Assembly (NCBI GenBank): GCA_963929535.1
Contig: CAWVIZ010000009.1
Span: 62,001 to 126,000 of the forward strand
From: Pullilachnospira sp963929535
GTDB taxonomy: Bacteria; Bacillota; Clostridia; Lachnospirales; Lachnospiraceae
Direction: 5' to 3'
DNA: 64,000 nucleotides
The notes below the pieces were generated by a model. The model was not told the origin of the DNA. It worked only from the letters and a program-made list of their open reading frames with translations, and did not search any database. A program made the position numbers and the translations under genes. Positions 52,077 to 61,371 of this stretch are shown here, piece after piece. Position 1 is the stretch's first letter. Each line of letters begins with the position of its first letter.

Positions 52077-54140
52077 TTATTTGTTCTCTTTTGTATACCG
52101 GTACATATACAGCTCGTGCAGCGCTCTGGTAGCCGCTATATACCGGGCCTGCCTGGCAATCCCGCTGTCCTGCCCCGGATCCAGGAAAAATACCTGATCG
52201 AATTCCAGTCCCTTGGCCAGATAGAAGGTGGTCACAGTTAAGCCCCGCTGAAAGGCCGTGCTGTCCCTGTCCACATAGTTTACCGGGATTCCCTGACTGC
52301 CAAGAAGATCCCTTGCCCGCAGAGCCTCCTGCTCGGTCATGGTGATCAGCGCCCCGGTCTCATATTCCTGTTCCCCAAGGCGAAGGCTGTCCGCCGCTGC
52401 GTCCACAGCCTGGACGAATGAGTCGAAGTTCTTCTCCTCCACCGGCTTTCCGTGGCGTTCAAACAGTTCCAGCTCCGCTGTCCGGCCGATACCGGCGGCA
52501 TAGGAAGCGATCTCCACCGTATTCCGGTAGCTTTTCTTCAGTTCGATCCTCCGGATGTCCTTTCCGAAAATTCCCGGGAGCACCTTCAGCATATCCCGTT
52601 CTTCCCCGTCGATGGTCTGGGCTCTGTCCCCAAGGACCGTCATCCTGCAGGAAAACAGGATCCGGAGGATCTCATACTGGAGCCAGGAATAATCCTGCAT
52701 CTCATCAATGACCAGATGCTTGATCTCCTTTCTGGCGCGGCCGCCGTTCAAACGGTACTTCAGATACAGCATGGGATATACGTCTTCGTACCGGAGTTTT
52801 CGCTTCTCCCAGGACACCCGGGGAAGGTACGGATACCCGTATTCCTCCAGAAACCAGTTGTAGATCTGGTAAAGATCCCTGGTTACATACATTTTTTCAC
52901 ACCGCTCTCTGAGCGAATCCCGATCCTCCTCCGGCATGCTGCACTGATGAAGAGTCTCGCACTGATCCACAAAATATTCCAGCACTGCTTCCATTCTGGC
53001 CAGCAGCGGCAGTTCCTGAAACTGAAAATAGAACAGGCGGATCACTTCCTGCTCTGACAGTTCCATCCCACGCCATTTCAGAGAAGTGAAATCCATCAGC
53101 CGGTCCTCCAGATTGGCCAGGAATCCTTCTGCCTGCCCGGCGAATTCCTCCGACTGTTTTCTCTGATACCGCCGGTGGTCTTCCCTGGCCTGGCTGGTAT
53201 CTCCAGCAGCTATCATTTGTTCGATCTGATCGTATCGGTCCTCACAGTCTGCTGCCGTATCCCGCAGCTCCCGGTAGGCAAACAGATCAAAACTCATCTC
53301 CTGGATATTCTCCTCGCCCAGCTCCGGAAGGATATGGGAGATGTAGTTGGAGAACACACTGTTGGGAGACAGGATCAATATATTGGAAGATTTCAGATTT
53401 TTCCTGTCATGGTAAAGAAGATAAGCGATCCTGTGAAGAGCAACAGATGTTTTGCCGCTGCCTGCCGCTCCCTGTATCACCAGGATCCTGTCCTTTGTGT
53501 TGCGGATAATGGCGTTCTGTTCCTGCTGGATGGTGCGGACGATATTTTTCAGCTTTACATCCCCTCCGGCGCCCAGCTCCTGCTTCAGGATCTCATCGTC
53601 AATCTTCATGTCGCTCTCGAAAGCATAGATCATCCTGCCGTTACGGATCTTGTACTGCCACTTGGAGGTGAGTTCCCCTTCCATGATGCCTCCCGGAGCC
53701 TCATACCGGGCAGGCCCTCGATCAAAGTCATAGAAAAGGCTTCCCACAGGCGCGCGCCAGTCATAGATCAGAGGCACGCTTCCTGTCTCCAGAGCAAAAT
53801 TTCCGATGCCGATATAAAAGGTCTCCGGTTCTTCCTCGCCTTCATAAACAAAATCCACCCGTCCGAAATAAGGGGAATCGTACATCCGTTCCAGACGATG
53901 CTTCATGGACAGCTTTTCCTGGTTGGCGTTTACCTGCCCCAGAAGGGCCTGCTGGTTATCAAAGTTTTCATATCCGTACTGGTCCATCTCTGTATAGTTT
54001 TCCCAGTAATACTCATGCATGCTCTCGATATCCTTCTGGCCTTCCAGAATCGAGGCTTTCAGCTCCTGGATCCTCCTGCGGAGCTTTTCACGGATGTCCT
54101 TTAAAAATTCCTGCTGATAAAGTTCTGTCTCATTCGCCAT
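52077..54140 (-). CDS. helD: HelD-like RNA polymerase recycling helicase
   Basis: 687 residues. UvrD/Rep superfamily 1 helicase of the HelD type: N-terminal coiled coil (~10-75), DWRAPVGSLFYDFDRG, Walker A IQGAAGSGKTSVALHR, LVIDEMQDYSWLQYEIL (motif II), TMTEQEAL and ATRALHELY near the end. HelD strips stalled RNA polymerase from DNA. Overlaps the NYN gene stop by 11 nt. Confidence 0.9.
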   Translation of the reverse strand: MANETELYQQEFLKDIREKLRRRIQELKASILEGQKDIESMHEYYWENYTEMDQYGYENFDNQQALLGQVNANQEKLSMKHRLERMYDSPYFGRVDFVYEGEEEPETFYIGIGNFALETGSVPLIYDWRAPVGSLFYDFDRGPARYEAPGGIMEGELTSKWQYKIRNGRMIYAFESDMKIDDEILKQELGAGGDVKLKNIVRTIQQEQNAIIRNTKDRILVIQGAAGSGKTSVALHRIAYLLYHDRKNLKSSNILILSPNSVFSNYISHILPELGEENIQEMSFDLFAYRELRDTAADCEDRYDQIEQMIAAGDTSQAREDHRRYQRKQSEEFAGQAEGFLANLEDRLMDFTSLKWRGMELSEQEVIRLFYFQFQELPLLARMEAVLEYFVDQCETLHQCSMPEEDRDSLRERCEKMYVTRDLYQIYNWFLEEYGYPYLPRVSWEKRKLRYEDVYPMLYLKYRLNGGRARKEIKHLVIDEMQDYSWLQYEILRILFSCRMTVLGDRAQTIDGEERDMLKVLPGIFGKDIRRIELKKSYRNTVEIASYAAGIGRTAELELFERHGKPVEEKNFDSFVQAVDAAADSLRLGEQEYETGALITMTEQEALRARDLLGSQGIPVNYVDRDSTAFQRGLTVTTFYLAKGLEFDQVFFLDPGQDSGIARQARYIAATRALHELYMYRYTKENK

Positions 54141-55065
54141 TGCGGGCAGCTCCTTTTTTCCCCGGGTCCATCTTGACCTTATTGTTGTAGATCTTAAAAC
54201 GGTTAAAGCTGCGGATCAGACTGGAAATCCTGGAAAATCCGTACTGCTTTACGTCAAATTCCGGAAAACGCCTGCACAGCTCATCATGTATCACACTGAG
54301 ATTATCCACCTGTCCGTTGTATGCCGCGATAATGCTTTCTATGGCATCTCCGATCATCTCCTTGGAAGTAGAAAGTTTTTCTGTTACCAGATAGCTGTGA
54401 CTTTTCTTGATTACATTGAATTCATTCATACTCTCCAGGAAAGTGGACAGCTTGGCATACCCATAGTTTCTCACATCGAATTCAGAATATTTCTTGGAAA
54501 GGATACTTCCGATTTCTCCCAGATTGGTCTGGCGTCCCTGGTTGTTATTTTCTGTCAGCACCTTGGTGATGGTCTGCTTGATGTCCTGCAGGGAGGTGAT
54601 GGATTTTCCTTCGATATTATCCTCATCCTCCTGGGAGATCACCTCCAGGATCTTGAACACATCGCAGGCCACCATAAATGCCCTGGGAGTTTTTTTCTCA
54701 CCGATCCCCATCACAAACATTCCGGCTTCCCGAAGCCGCTGGGCCAGCCTGGTGAAATCAGAATCACTGGACACAATGCAGAAGCCTTCCACATTTCCGG
54801 AATACAGAATGTCCATGGCATCAATGATCAGCGCCGAATCCGTGGAATTTTTCCCGGTAGTATAGCTGTACTGCTGCACCGGAGTGATGGACCACTCCAG
54901 AAGCACTTCTTTCCACAGCCTTTTGGTATTGTCCGTCCAGTCTCCGTAGATCCTCTTGTAAGAAGCCACCCCGTAATCGGAGATTTCATCCAGAATAAAC
55001 CGGATATACTTGGGGGATACATTATCCGCATCAATTAGAACCGCAATTTTACAATTATTTTCCAT
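54130..55065 (-). CDS. NYN domain protein with LOTUS/OST-HTH repeats
   Basis: 311 residues. N-terminal NYN nuclease-like domain: IAVLIDADNVSPKY, TTGKNSTDSALIIDAMDIL and FCIVSSDSDFTRLAQRLREAGMFVMGIG have the acidic PIN-like pocket; then two OST-HTH/LOTUS domains (~170-235, ~240-300) that bind RNA. Probably an RNase or RNA-binding adaptor. First gene of the operon with helD. Confidence 0.9.
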   Translation of the reverse strand: MENNCKIAVLIDADNVSPKYIRFILDEISDYGVASYKRIYGDWTDNTKRLWKEVLLEWSITPVQQYSYTTGKNSTDSALIIDAMDILYSGNVEGFCIVSSDSDFTRLAQRLREAGMFVMGIGEKKTPRAFMVACDVFKILEVISQEDEDNIEGKSITSLQDIKQTITKVLTENNNQGRQTNLGEIGSILSKKYSEFDVRNYGYAKLSTFLESMNEFNVIKKSHSYLVTEKLSTSKEMIGDAIESIIAAYNGQVDNLSVIHDELCRRFPEFDVKQYGFSRISSLIRSFNRFKIYNNKVKMDPGKKGAARNGE

Positions 55066-55413
55066 TTTCCCATCCTCATGTTCTTTGGAAGTCTGTTAGA
55101 TCATTTTATTATTATAGCTTATTTTCCCCTTTATTCCAATCAGAAAATTTCGGAGACAACAGATTCCGTGGACCAGTCCGGCCTTCGGATCTTATATTTT
55201 TGTACAGCGCTTCCCGATATTCCGGAACCGATGCGGTCTTCCCGATAAATTTTAAAAACGGTGGATAACTGTCCGATACGGACACGGATTTTCAATACGA
55301 CAGGAGCAGGAAGCTCCAAAAAGAAAAAATATAGGATCCCGCTGCATCTGCAGCTCCTGTCTGAGGCTTGAAGGGTGTTCCGCCGCCAGGCCTCAGACCT
55401 TCCGGCTGCGCTG
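55066..55413. other. Intergenic region upstream of the NYN gene
   Basis: Holds the NYN promoter (55111-55139) and an 8-bp inverted repeat GTCTGAGG/CCTCAGAC (55359-55398) just after the Dabb gene; 55140-55358 holds no gene or other recognised signal. Confidence 0.45.
55111..55139 (-). promoter_or_regulatory. Promoter of the NYN-helD operon
   Basis: TTGGAA (55134-55139), 17-bp spacer, perfect TATAAT (55111-55116) on the minus strand. Confidence 0.65.
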
Positions 55414-55710
55414 TTAATAATCCAGGCAGACCCTGTCTGTCACATAAGGACGCACATATGTGTCCGCCGCCTTCACATGCTCCGGATGACCTCCATAAAC
55501 CGCGATATCCTCAGCTTTCTCCATCGTGGTCACCAGAGCGATATCGTGAGTGCTGGAGGAAATGGGATTCTCCACAAATTCCACGGTCAGAAGCCCAGGC
55601 ACCTTTCCCACCAGAGCCTTCAGATTCTCCGCCATAGCGGCCTTCAGTGCCGGTTTTTCCTCCTCCCGGATCTCCGGCTTAAACTTCCACATAACGATAT
55701 GATGTACCAT
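55414..55710 (-). CDS. Dabb family (stress-responsive alpha-beta barrel) protein
   Basis: 98 residues. MVHHIVMWKFKPEI is the family opening, then KVPGLLTVEFVENP and HPEHVKAADTYVRPYVTDR. Dimeric ferredoxin-like barrel proteins; function unknown. GGAGGAG precedes the ATG. Confidence 0.92.
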   Translation of the reverse strand: MVHHIVMWKFKPEIREEEKPALKAAMAENLKALVGKVPGLLTVEFVENPISSSTHDIALVTTMEKAEDIAVYGGHPEHVKAADTYVRPYVTDRVCLDY

Positions 55711-55812
55711 ATGTCAACTCCTCCTTGTGCGATACTTCTGGCGTTATTGTAATATACCGGCCTGTACCTGTCAATGCCGGAAGCCGGTTTCAGAGCCGGA
55801 CGGAAGGAAATA

Positions 55813-55841
55813 CCGCTGCAGTTCACAGGTAAACTGCAGCG
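55813..55841. repeat. 11-bp perfect inverted repeat after the cyclopropane-synthase fragment
   Basis: CCGCTGCAGTT and AACTGCAGCGG with a short loop; no T tract. It may terminate transcription from the fragment. Confidence 0.5.
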
Positions 55842-55855
55842 GCAGCTGCCGTGGT

Positions 55856-55972
55856 TTAATACCACCGTACCATCGGAAAATCGTTGCAGTAAAGCATTTC
55901 GCGCAGACTGGGCACCGTTCCGCCCGGGAAAATGTATTTCTTGGTCCAGGCATCGCCGGGATGTTCTTTCAT
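55856..55972 (-). pseudogene. Cyclopropane-fatty-acyl-phospholipid synthase-like fragment
   Basis: 38 codons between the methyltransferase and Dabb genes; WTKKYIFPGGTVPSLREML matches the segment of CFA synthases that follows the catalytic core. Nothing of the rest is nearby, so it is a remnant, possibly expressed because GGGGAAAGAA precedes the ATG. Confidence 0.6.
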
Positions 55973-55982
55973 TTCTTTCCCC

Positions 55983-56753
55983 TTATCGCCGCTCCATGGG
56001 AAGAGGCGGCTTTACCGCTCTGGTGGCCCAGAAAGTGGGGACGCCGTGTTCATGCAGATTCCCCGAACCATTGGTATCTTCGTAAACGTCTGTGAGGATG
56101 AACCCTGCCTCCAGCTGTCCTCCGATCTGTTCTTCCAGCGTATGAGAAAACTGGACTCCGTCCCCGGCATCCTGGAGCTGCCGCATCTGCTGGGGATTTT
56201 TCAGCGGATTAAAGGGCAGTCTGTTCTGAAGCCGTTCCTCTTTTTCGTCCAGGATATAATTGATCCCATTGTCAAATCCGCCCAGGAGCACCCCACCGGG
56301 GCGAAGCACCCGGAAACATTCCCGGAAAATAGGTTTTACCTCTTCCACATAACAGTTGGACACCGGATGAAAGATCAGATCAAATTCCTCATTTTCAAAG
56401 GGCAGCGGCTTTGTCATATCCGCCCGCAGGATCCTTACCTGATAGCCCTCTCTATTTGCTACCATCTGCTCGCTTTCCAATTGCCTGATCGAATAATCCA
56501 GAACTGTGCAGTGGGCTCCCAGCGCGGCAAATACAGGGATCTGCTGTCCCCCGCCGCTGGCCAGCCCCAGCACTTTTTTCCCTGAAAGGCTGCCAAACCA
56601 GCGGTGAGGCACTGGCTTCGTAGGGGTTAAAACCACATCCCAGACACCCTTTTTCGCATTTTCATAAACCTCATGGGAAATAGGAATCCCCCATTCCCAG
56701 CCCTCCTGGATCCATCGGTCAATGGTAGATGCATTGATCTCCTGATAATTCAT
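55983..56753 (-). CDS. SAM-dependent class I methyltransferase
   Basis: 256 residues. Motif I VLGLASGGGQQIPVFAALGA, motif II CTVLDYSIRQLE, PLPFENEEFDLIFHPVSNCYVEE, RVLRPGGVLLGG. Target unknown; the family is sometimes annotated UbiE-like. Start at 56753 (MNYQEINAST). Confidence 0.9.
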   Translation of the reverse strand: MNYQEINASTIDRWIQEGWEWGIPISHEVYENAKKGVWDVVLTPTKPVPHRWFGSLSGKKVLGLASGGGQQIPVFAALGAHCTVLDYSIRQLESEQMVANREGYQVRILRADMTKPLPFENEEFDLIFHPVSNCYVEEVKPIFRECFRVLRPGGVLLGGFDNGINYILDEKEERLQNRLPFNPLKNPQQMRQLQDAGDGVQFSHTLEEQIGGQLEAGFILTDVYEDTNGSGNLHEHGVPTFWATRAVKPPLPMERR

Positions 56754-56773
56754 AATCGCAGATTTCCTTTCTC

Positions 56774-56875
56774 TCAAATCTCTTCAAGGATCTTCTCATA
56801 GGTCCGGTACCATTTCAGACCATAAATTTCCTCCAGCCCGGCAGCACGTACCTGGATATTAAGCTTTTCTTTCAT
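56774..56875 (-). CDS. 33-codon open frame before the methyltransferase
   Basis: Reads MKEKLNIQVRAAGLEEIYGL to KILEEI. GGAGGGAG is 14 nt or more upstream, too far for efficient use. Not recognised; probably a fragment or a leader peptide. Confidence 0.3.
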   Translation of the reverse strand: MKEKLNIQVRAAGLEEIYGLKWYRTYEKILEEI

Positions 56876-56958
56876 GATTCTTTCAAACTCCCTCCTGTTT
56901 ATCCATGCAGGCCAGTCAGATACGCGTTTCCGCATTTATCTTCTGCAGCGTTCTTCCC

Positions 56959-58317
56959 TCAGATTCCTTCCGTTTTTCTCAGCCTCCGATAGAAACCGCT
57001 TGCCGCTATCAGAGAAATGGTGTCTACGATAGGCTGCACCCACATACATCCATAGAGACCGAAGAGACCATTCATCAGAAAAAGAAGCGGAATATCCAGT
57101 ACTCCCTTCCGGAGCACAGAGCATATCAGCGATTCTTTCGATTTCCCCATAGCCTGAAACTGGATGATCATGGGATAACACACGGACATCATAGGCATAG
57201 CTGTCACCATCCGCCTCAGGAAGCCGGCGCTGTATCCGATGGTAACCGGATCGCTGATAAATAATGACGAAAGCTGCGGCGCGAATATCTCATAGATCAC
57301 CAGACAGAGCATGGCAAAGGAAAAGGAGATCATACAGCCGAAACGGAATGCCTTTCTCCGCCGTTCCTGATCTCCGGATGAATAATTGTAGGCCAGCAGA
57401 GGCAGCAATCCGTTGGACACCCCGATGGAAAAGTAAAGGGGAAGCTGATCCAGCTTCTTGACAATCCCCAGGGCAGCCATAGCCTCTGTGGTGTACATCG
57501 AAACAAATCTGGACTGGGCGGCAATGGCCACCACTGTCAGCGCGTACTGAACCGCCGATGGAAATCCCACGGAAAGGATATTTTTCAGGTAAAGTCCCGC
57601 GTACCGGAGCCGGAACGGGCTGATGCTCACCACAGTACTTCTCCTTTTTACCGCTATATAGACCAGGAAAAATACAGTTGCCGCCAGATTGGAAATGGCC
57701 GTGGCGATTCCCGCTCCCACTGCTCCCATCCCCAGAAAACGCGAAAGCACGAAAACCGGATCCAGAAGGATATTCAGGATTCCTCCCATGGAAACTCCGA
57801 TGGATGCTGCGGCAGCACTTCCCTCTGCCCGCACCAGATTGGCCAGCAGAGTGTTCAAAATCGTTCCCGGTCCGCCGATCACCACCACCCACAGGGCATA
57901 CCCAAAGGCGATATCATATATTTCCGGCGTGGCTCCGCACAGGACCAGCACCGGTCTGGCCAAAAGCAAAAATGCCAGAGAAAACAGGAGCGCGCTTCCC
58001 AGACCTCCCCAGAAAGAGATGGCCGCTATATTTTTCGCCGCATCTGTTTCTTTTTTCCCCAGGGCCCTGGAAAGCGCGCTGGCTCCGCCCACGCCAAACA
58101 GATTGGAGATCGCAGTCAGCATCACGAAGGAAGAATAGACCACCGTAACGGCTGCTGTCTGATCAGGCTGGTTCAGCATACCGACGAAATACGTGTCTGC
58201 CAGGTTATAGATCAGCGCGATCATCTGACTGGCAATCGCCGGAATGATCTGCATACATACTGCCTGTCGGACAGGCACTGTCTCAAACAGCGCTGTCCGG
58301 TCTTTCTTTCTGTTCAA
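56959..58317 (-). CDS. MATE family efflux protein
   Basis: 452 residues, twelve helices. PAIASQMIALIYNLADTYFVGML near helix 1 and GVGGASALSRALGKKE are typical of MATE exporters; the symmetric half starts GFPSAVQYAL. Likely Na+- or H+-driven drug or metabolite exporter; substrate unknown. Confidence 0.93.
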   Translation of the reverse strand: MNRKKDRTALFETVPVRQAVCMQIIPAIASQMIALIYNLADTYFVGMLNQPDQTAAVTVVYSSFVMLTAISNLFGVGGASALSRALGKKETDAAKNIAAISFWGGLGSALLFSLAFLLLARPVLVLCGATPEIYDIAFGYALWVVVIGGPGTILNTLLANLVRAEGSAAAASIGVSMGGILNILLDPVFVLSRFLGMGAVGAGIATAISNLAATVFFLVYIAVKRRSTVVSISPFRLRYAGLYLKNILSVGFPSAVQYALTVVAIAAQSRFVSMYTTEAMAALGIVKKLDQLPLYFSIGVSNGLLPLLAYNYSSGDQERRRKAFRFGCMISFSFAMLCLVIYEIFAPQLSSLFISDPVTIGYSAGFLRRMVTAMPMMSVCYPMIIQFQAMGKSKESLICSVLRKGVLDIPLLFLMNGLFGLYGCMWVQPIVDTISLIAASGFYRRLRKTEGI

Positions 58318-58333
58318 AAAAACCCTCCCCGTT

Positions 58334-59374
58334 TCACGGCTTCACCGCATATTTTATTACATGCTCTCTTTTGTTCTCAAATATATCATATGCTTGCAGG
58401 ATCTGATCCAGGCCGCACCGGTGTGTGATCAGGAAATCTGTGTTCAGCTTCCCGCAGGCGGTCAGGTCCATGATCTCCTGGCAGCAGCATCCATCCACCC
58501 CTCCGGTTTTAAAGATCAGATTTTTCCCATACATGTCCGGCAAAGGCAGCACCTGGGGTTCTTCGTACATGGCAACGATCACTGCCACTGCATTGGGTCT
58601 GGCAATTCTCCAGGCCATCTGAAAGGTATCCTTTCCGCCGGCCGCTTCCAGCACCGTATCCGCTCCCCTGCCCTCCGTGGCTTTCATGACCTGCCCTTCC
58701 ACATCGTCCTTTCCCGGTACCAGCGTGATGTCCGCCAGCCCCTGCTCCCTTGCCTTTCCCAGCCGGAACTCATCGGTATCTATCGCGATGATCCTGGAGG
58801 GAGTGTACAGCCGCGCGCAAAGCATGGCGCACAGGCCTGTGGGGCCGGCGCCAATGACTGCCACCGTATCTGCCGGATGGATCTCACCGATTTTGGCTGC
58901 CCAGTATCCGGTGGAAAGGATGTCACCGTTGAAAAGAGCCTGCTCATCTGTCACCTGCTCCGGTATTACTGTGAGACCGTTATCCGCATAGGGAATCCGG
59001 ACATACTCCGCCTGTCCCCCATCGATCCGGCATCCCAGCGCCCAGCCGCCCTGCTCATCCGTGCAGTTATTTACAAACCCTCTCTTACAGAAAAAGCATT
59101 CCCCGCAGAAAGTTTCCACATTTACCGCTACCCGGTCCCCGGGCTTTACTTTCCGTACCCCGTCTCCTGTTTCCACAACGGTTCCTACAAATTCATGGCC
59201 CAGGATGGTTCCCGGAACCGCTTTGGGAACCGCTCCCCTTCGGATATGAATATCGCTGGAACAGATCGTGGTCAGAGTCACCTTCACAAGGGCGTCTTTT
59301 TCATCCAAAAGGACCGGCACAGGGCGATCCTCCAACGCCAGTTCTCCATTTCCCTTATAGACAAGTGCTTTCAT
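58334..59374 (-). CDS. Zinc-dependent alcohol dehydrogenase (MDR family)
   Basis: 346 residues. CSSDIHI (catalytic zinc Cys), GHEFVGTVVETGDGV with the zinc His/Glu, CFFCKRGFVNNC (partial structural zinc set), and the Rossmann loop VIGAGPTGLCAML. A medium-chain dehydrogenase of the threonine/sorbitol-dehydrogenase group; substrate unclear. Start at 59374 after GGAGGAAAA; the 6-codon longer start is less likely. Confidence 0.92.
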   Translation of the reverse strand: MKALVYKGNGELALEDRPVPVLLDEKDALVKVTLTTICSSDIHIRRGAVPKAVPGTILGHEFVGTVVETGDGVRKVKPGDRVAVNVETFCGECFFCKRGFVNNCTDEQGGWALGCRIDGGQAEYVRIPYADNGLTVIPEQVTDEQALFNGDILSTGYWAAKIGEIHPADTVAVIGAGPTGLCAMLCARLYTPSRIIAIDTDEFRLGKAREQGLADITLVPGKDDVEGQVMKATEGRGADTVLEAAGGKDTFQMAWRIARPNAVAVIVAMYEEPQVLPLPDMYGKNLIFKTGGVDGCCCQEIMDLTACGKLNTDFLITHRCGLDQILQAYDIFENKREHVIKYAVKP

Positions 59375-59396
59375 ATTTTCCTCCCGTAACACCGTT

Positions 59397-60413
59397 TTAG
59401 TTCAGAAAGGTCTGATAATCTGCATAATTCTTCTTAAGCAGTTCCGGAGTCTGAAGGCCGTAAGGGCACTTTTTCATACACTGACCGCAGTTCAGGCACC
59501 CTTCGATCTTTTTCATCTTCTCCTGCCATTCTTTGGTAAGCCAGCCGGCGCTGGGAGATCGTCTGAGCATCAGGCTCATCCTGGCACAGTTATTGATCTC
59601 AATTCCGGCAGGACAGGGCATACAATATCCGCAGCCTCTGCAGAAATCACCTGTCAATTCCTTTTTGTCCGCCTCGATCCGGGCAAGAAGCTCTCCGGCA
59701 AGTCGGGGCGGACAGTTCTGATAAGAAAGGAACTCATCCAACTCTGACTCCCTCTGCATTCCCCATATGGGCGCCACATGAGAAAACTGAGGCTGCGCCA
59801 TAAATGCGTAAGCACAGGCGGAGTCGTTGATCAGTCCTCCGGCAAGTCCCTTCATCGCAATAAATCCCATATCAGCCTTCCGGCATTTTTCCACCAAAGC
59901 GATCTCCGAGGGAGCTGCCAGATAGGAGAACGGAAACTGCAGCGTCTCATACAGACCGGATTCCACCGCCTCCTCCGCTACCGCGATCCTGTGATTGGTA
60001 ATCCCGATATGGCGGATCTTTCCCTGCTTTTTTGCCTCCTCCGCTGCTTCATAGAGTCCGCTTCCGTCTCCCGGCCGCGGACAGACCGCCGGATTGTGAA
60101 ACTGATAGATATCAATATAATCCGTTTTTAAAATACGGAGACTTGTTTCAAGATCCCTCCGGAATCCATCGCCGTCTGAGGCCATTGTCTTCGTGCTGAT
60201 AACGATACGGTCCCGCGTATATGTAAAGGCGGCTCCCAGCTTCTCTTCACTGTCCGAATATGCTCTTGCCGTATCGAAATAATTGATCCCATTATAGAAT
60301 GCCTTCTGCAGAAGATATACAGCATCCTTTTTGCTGATCCTCTGGAGCGGAAGCGCTCCGAATCCATTCTTGTTTACTTCCAGTCCTGTTTTCCCAAGCT
60401 TTACTTTGTCCAT
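59397..60413 (-). CDS. Aldo/keto reductase with C-terminal [4Fe-4S] domain (second copy)
   Basis: 338 residues. TIM barrel KLGKTGLEVNKNGFGALPLQR with C-terminal CRGCGYCMPCPAGIEI and CLNCGQCMKKCPYG. Same class as the gene at 48494 but clearly different in sequence. Upstream of the zinc dehydrogenase by 22 nt, so the two may form a redox operon. AAGGAAGGAG precedes the start. Confidence 0.92.
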   Translation of the reverse strand: MDKVKLGKTGLEVNKNGFGALPLQRISKKDAVYLLQKAFYNGINYFDTARAYSDSEEKLGAAFTYTRDRIVISTKTMASDGDGFRRDLETSLRILKTDYIDIYQFHNPAVCPRPGDGSGLYEAAEEAKKQGKIRHIGITNHRIAVAEEAVESGLYETLQFPFSYLAAPSEIALVEKCRKADMGFIAMKGLAGGLINDSACAYAFMAQPQFSHVAPIWGMQRESELDEFLSYQNCPPRLAGELLARIEADKKELTGDFCRGCGYCMPCPAGIEINNCARMSLMLRRSPSAGWLTKEWQEKMKKIEGCLNCGQCMKKCPYGLQTPELLKKNYADYQTFLN

Positions 60414-60527
60414 TTTTTCTCCTTCCTTTTATTCCATTTATGATATGTTTTTCCTGACATGATCCTGCATATCCTTTTGCTATTATTTTATGGATACTTG
60501 TGTTCAGACTTTCTGCACCCGCAAATT

Positions 60528-60707
60528 TTATTTCTGCCTTTTATACGCATACAGTACAAGGAGGCCGATCAGCAAGGGGAAAATTATCCGTCCATAATTA
60601 ACCCCTCCGAGTCCCCTTGCCTGGATCCCGTTGACCAAGTATGGAATCCCCGTAAAAAAGGCAATAAATGAAATAACAGCAATGATCAGGTACACTTTTT
60701 TTCTCAT
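60528..60707 (-). CDS. Small two-helix membrane protein
   Basis: 59 residues: KKVYLIIAVISFIAFFTGIPYLVNG and RIIFPLLIGLLVLYAYK are two hydrophobic segments. Its start overlaps the acetyltransferase end within a few bases. Not recognised. Confidence 0.5.
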   Translation of the reverse strand: MRKKVYLIIAVISFIAFFTGIPYLVNGIQARGLGGVNYGRIIFPLLIGLLVLYAYKRQK

Positions 60708-60712
60708 ATTCT

Positions 60713-61363
60713 TCACCTCTGCCGATATGCCACATACCGATCATGAGGCATATCCACCCCTTTGTAGTGCTTCGTCCAGGAATCCTTTTCCGTCATGCCA
60801 TTTCTCACCGCTACCCTTTGAGAAGCCGTATTTATATCTCTGATGATCGTACAGACTTCTTCTGCATTCAGGATTCTGAACGCGTATTCTTTACAGGCCT
60901 TGGCTGCCTCGGTGGCATATCCTCTGTGCCAGTATCTCCGTTGGAAGAGATAACCCACTTCCAGCACCTGGGCATCTTTCCACTTCTGCATGGTAAGTCC
61001 GCACTGCCCGATCATTTCATCGGTTTCCTTCAGAACCACCGCCCATAAACCGAAATTCCACTTCCGGTATCTTTCCATCTGCCTTTCCAGCCATTCCTGT
61101 ACTTCAGAATCACTAAACGCACCTTCATAGGCATACATCGCCTCGTTATCCTGCAATATTCTGCACAACGCCTGATAATCTGACGGATCCATCTCCCTCA
61201 GATACAATCTCCCGGTTTCCAGTATCCTGTCTTTCCTCTGATAAAAGATGGGTTCTGCATCATTTATCTCTTTTCTCCTCTTACTTTTCAAAACAGATAT
61301 CCGCCTTATCACCTGCAATGTAAAATACTGCCGGATTACAGCTTTGATTTTTGTTATGAGCAC
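60713..61363 (-). CDS. GNAT acetyltransferase, RimJ/RimL type
   Basis: From LETGRLYLREMDPSDYQAL to VAVRNGM the sequence is a complete GNAT domain (motif A MIGQCGLTMQKW ... YWHRGYATEAAKACKEYAF). The start is unclear: the frame goes back to 61363 with a GTG and no good ribosome site, while AGGAG-ATGATG (about 61263-61279 region) sits in another frame, hinting at a frameshift near the N-terminus. Confidence 0.8.
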   Translation of the reverse strand: MLITKIKAVIRQYFTLQVIRRISVLKSKRRKEINDAEPIFYQRKDRILETGRLYLREMDPSDYQALCRILQDNEAMYAYEGAFSDSEVQEWLERQMERYRKWNFGLWAVVLKETDEMIGQCGLTMQKWKDAQVLEVGYLFQRRYWHRGYATEAAKACKEYAFRILNAEEVCTIIRDINTASQRVAVRNGMTEKDSWTKHYKGVDMPHDRYVAYRQR

Positions 61364-61371
61364 CGCTCATT

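Noticed and set aside
49922..52132. 736-codon open frame opposite the CoA-transferase and nitroreductase
   Set aside because: Shadow of two clear genes; composition is that of an antisense frame.
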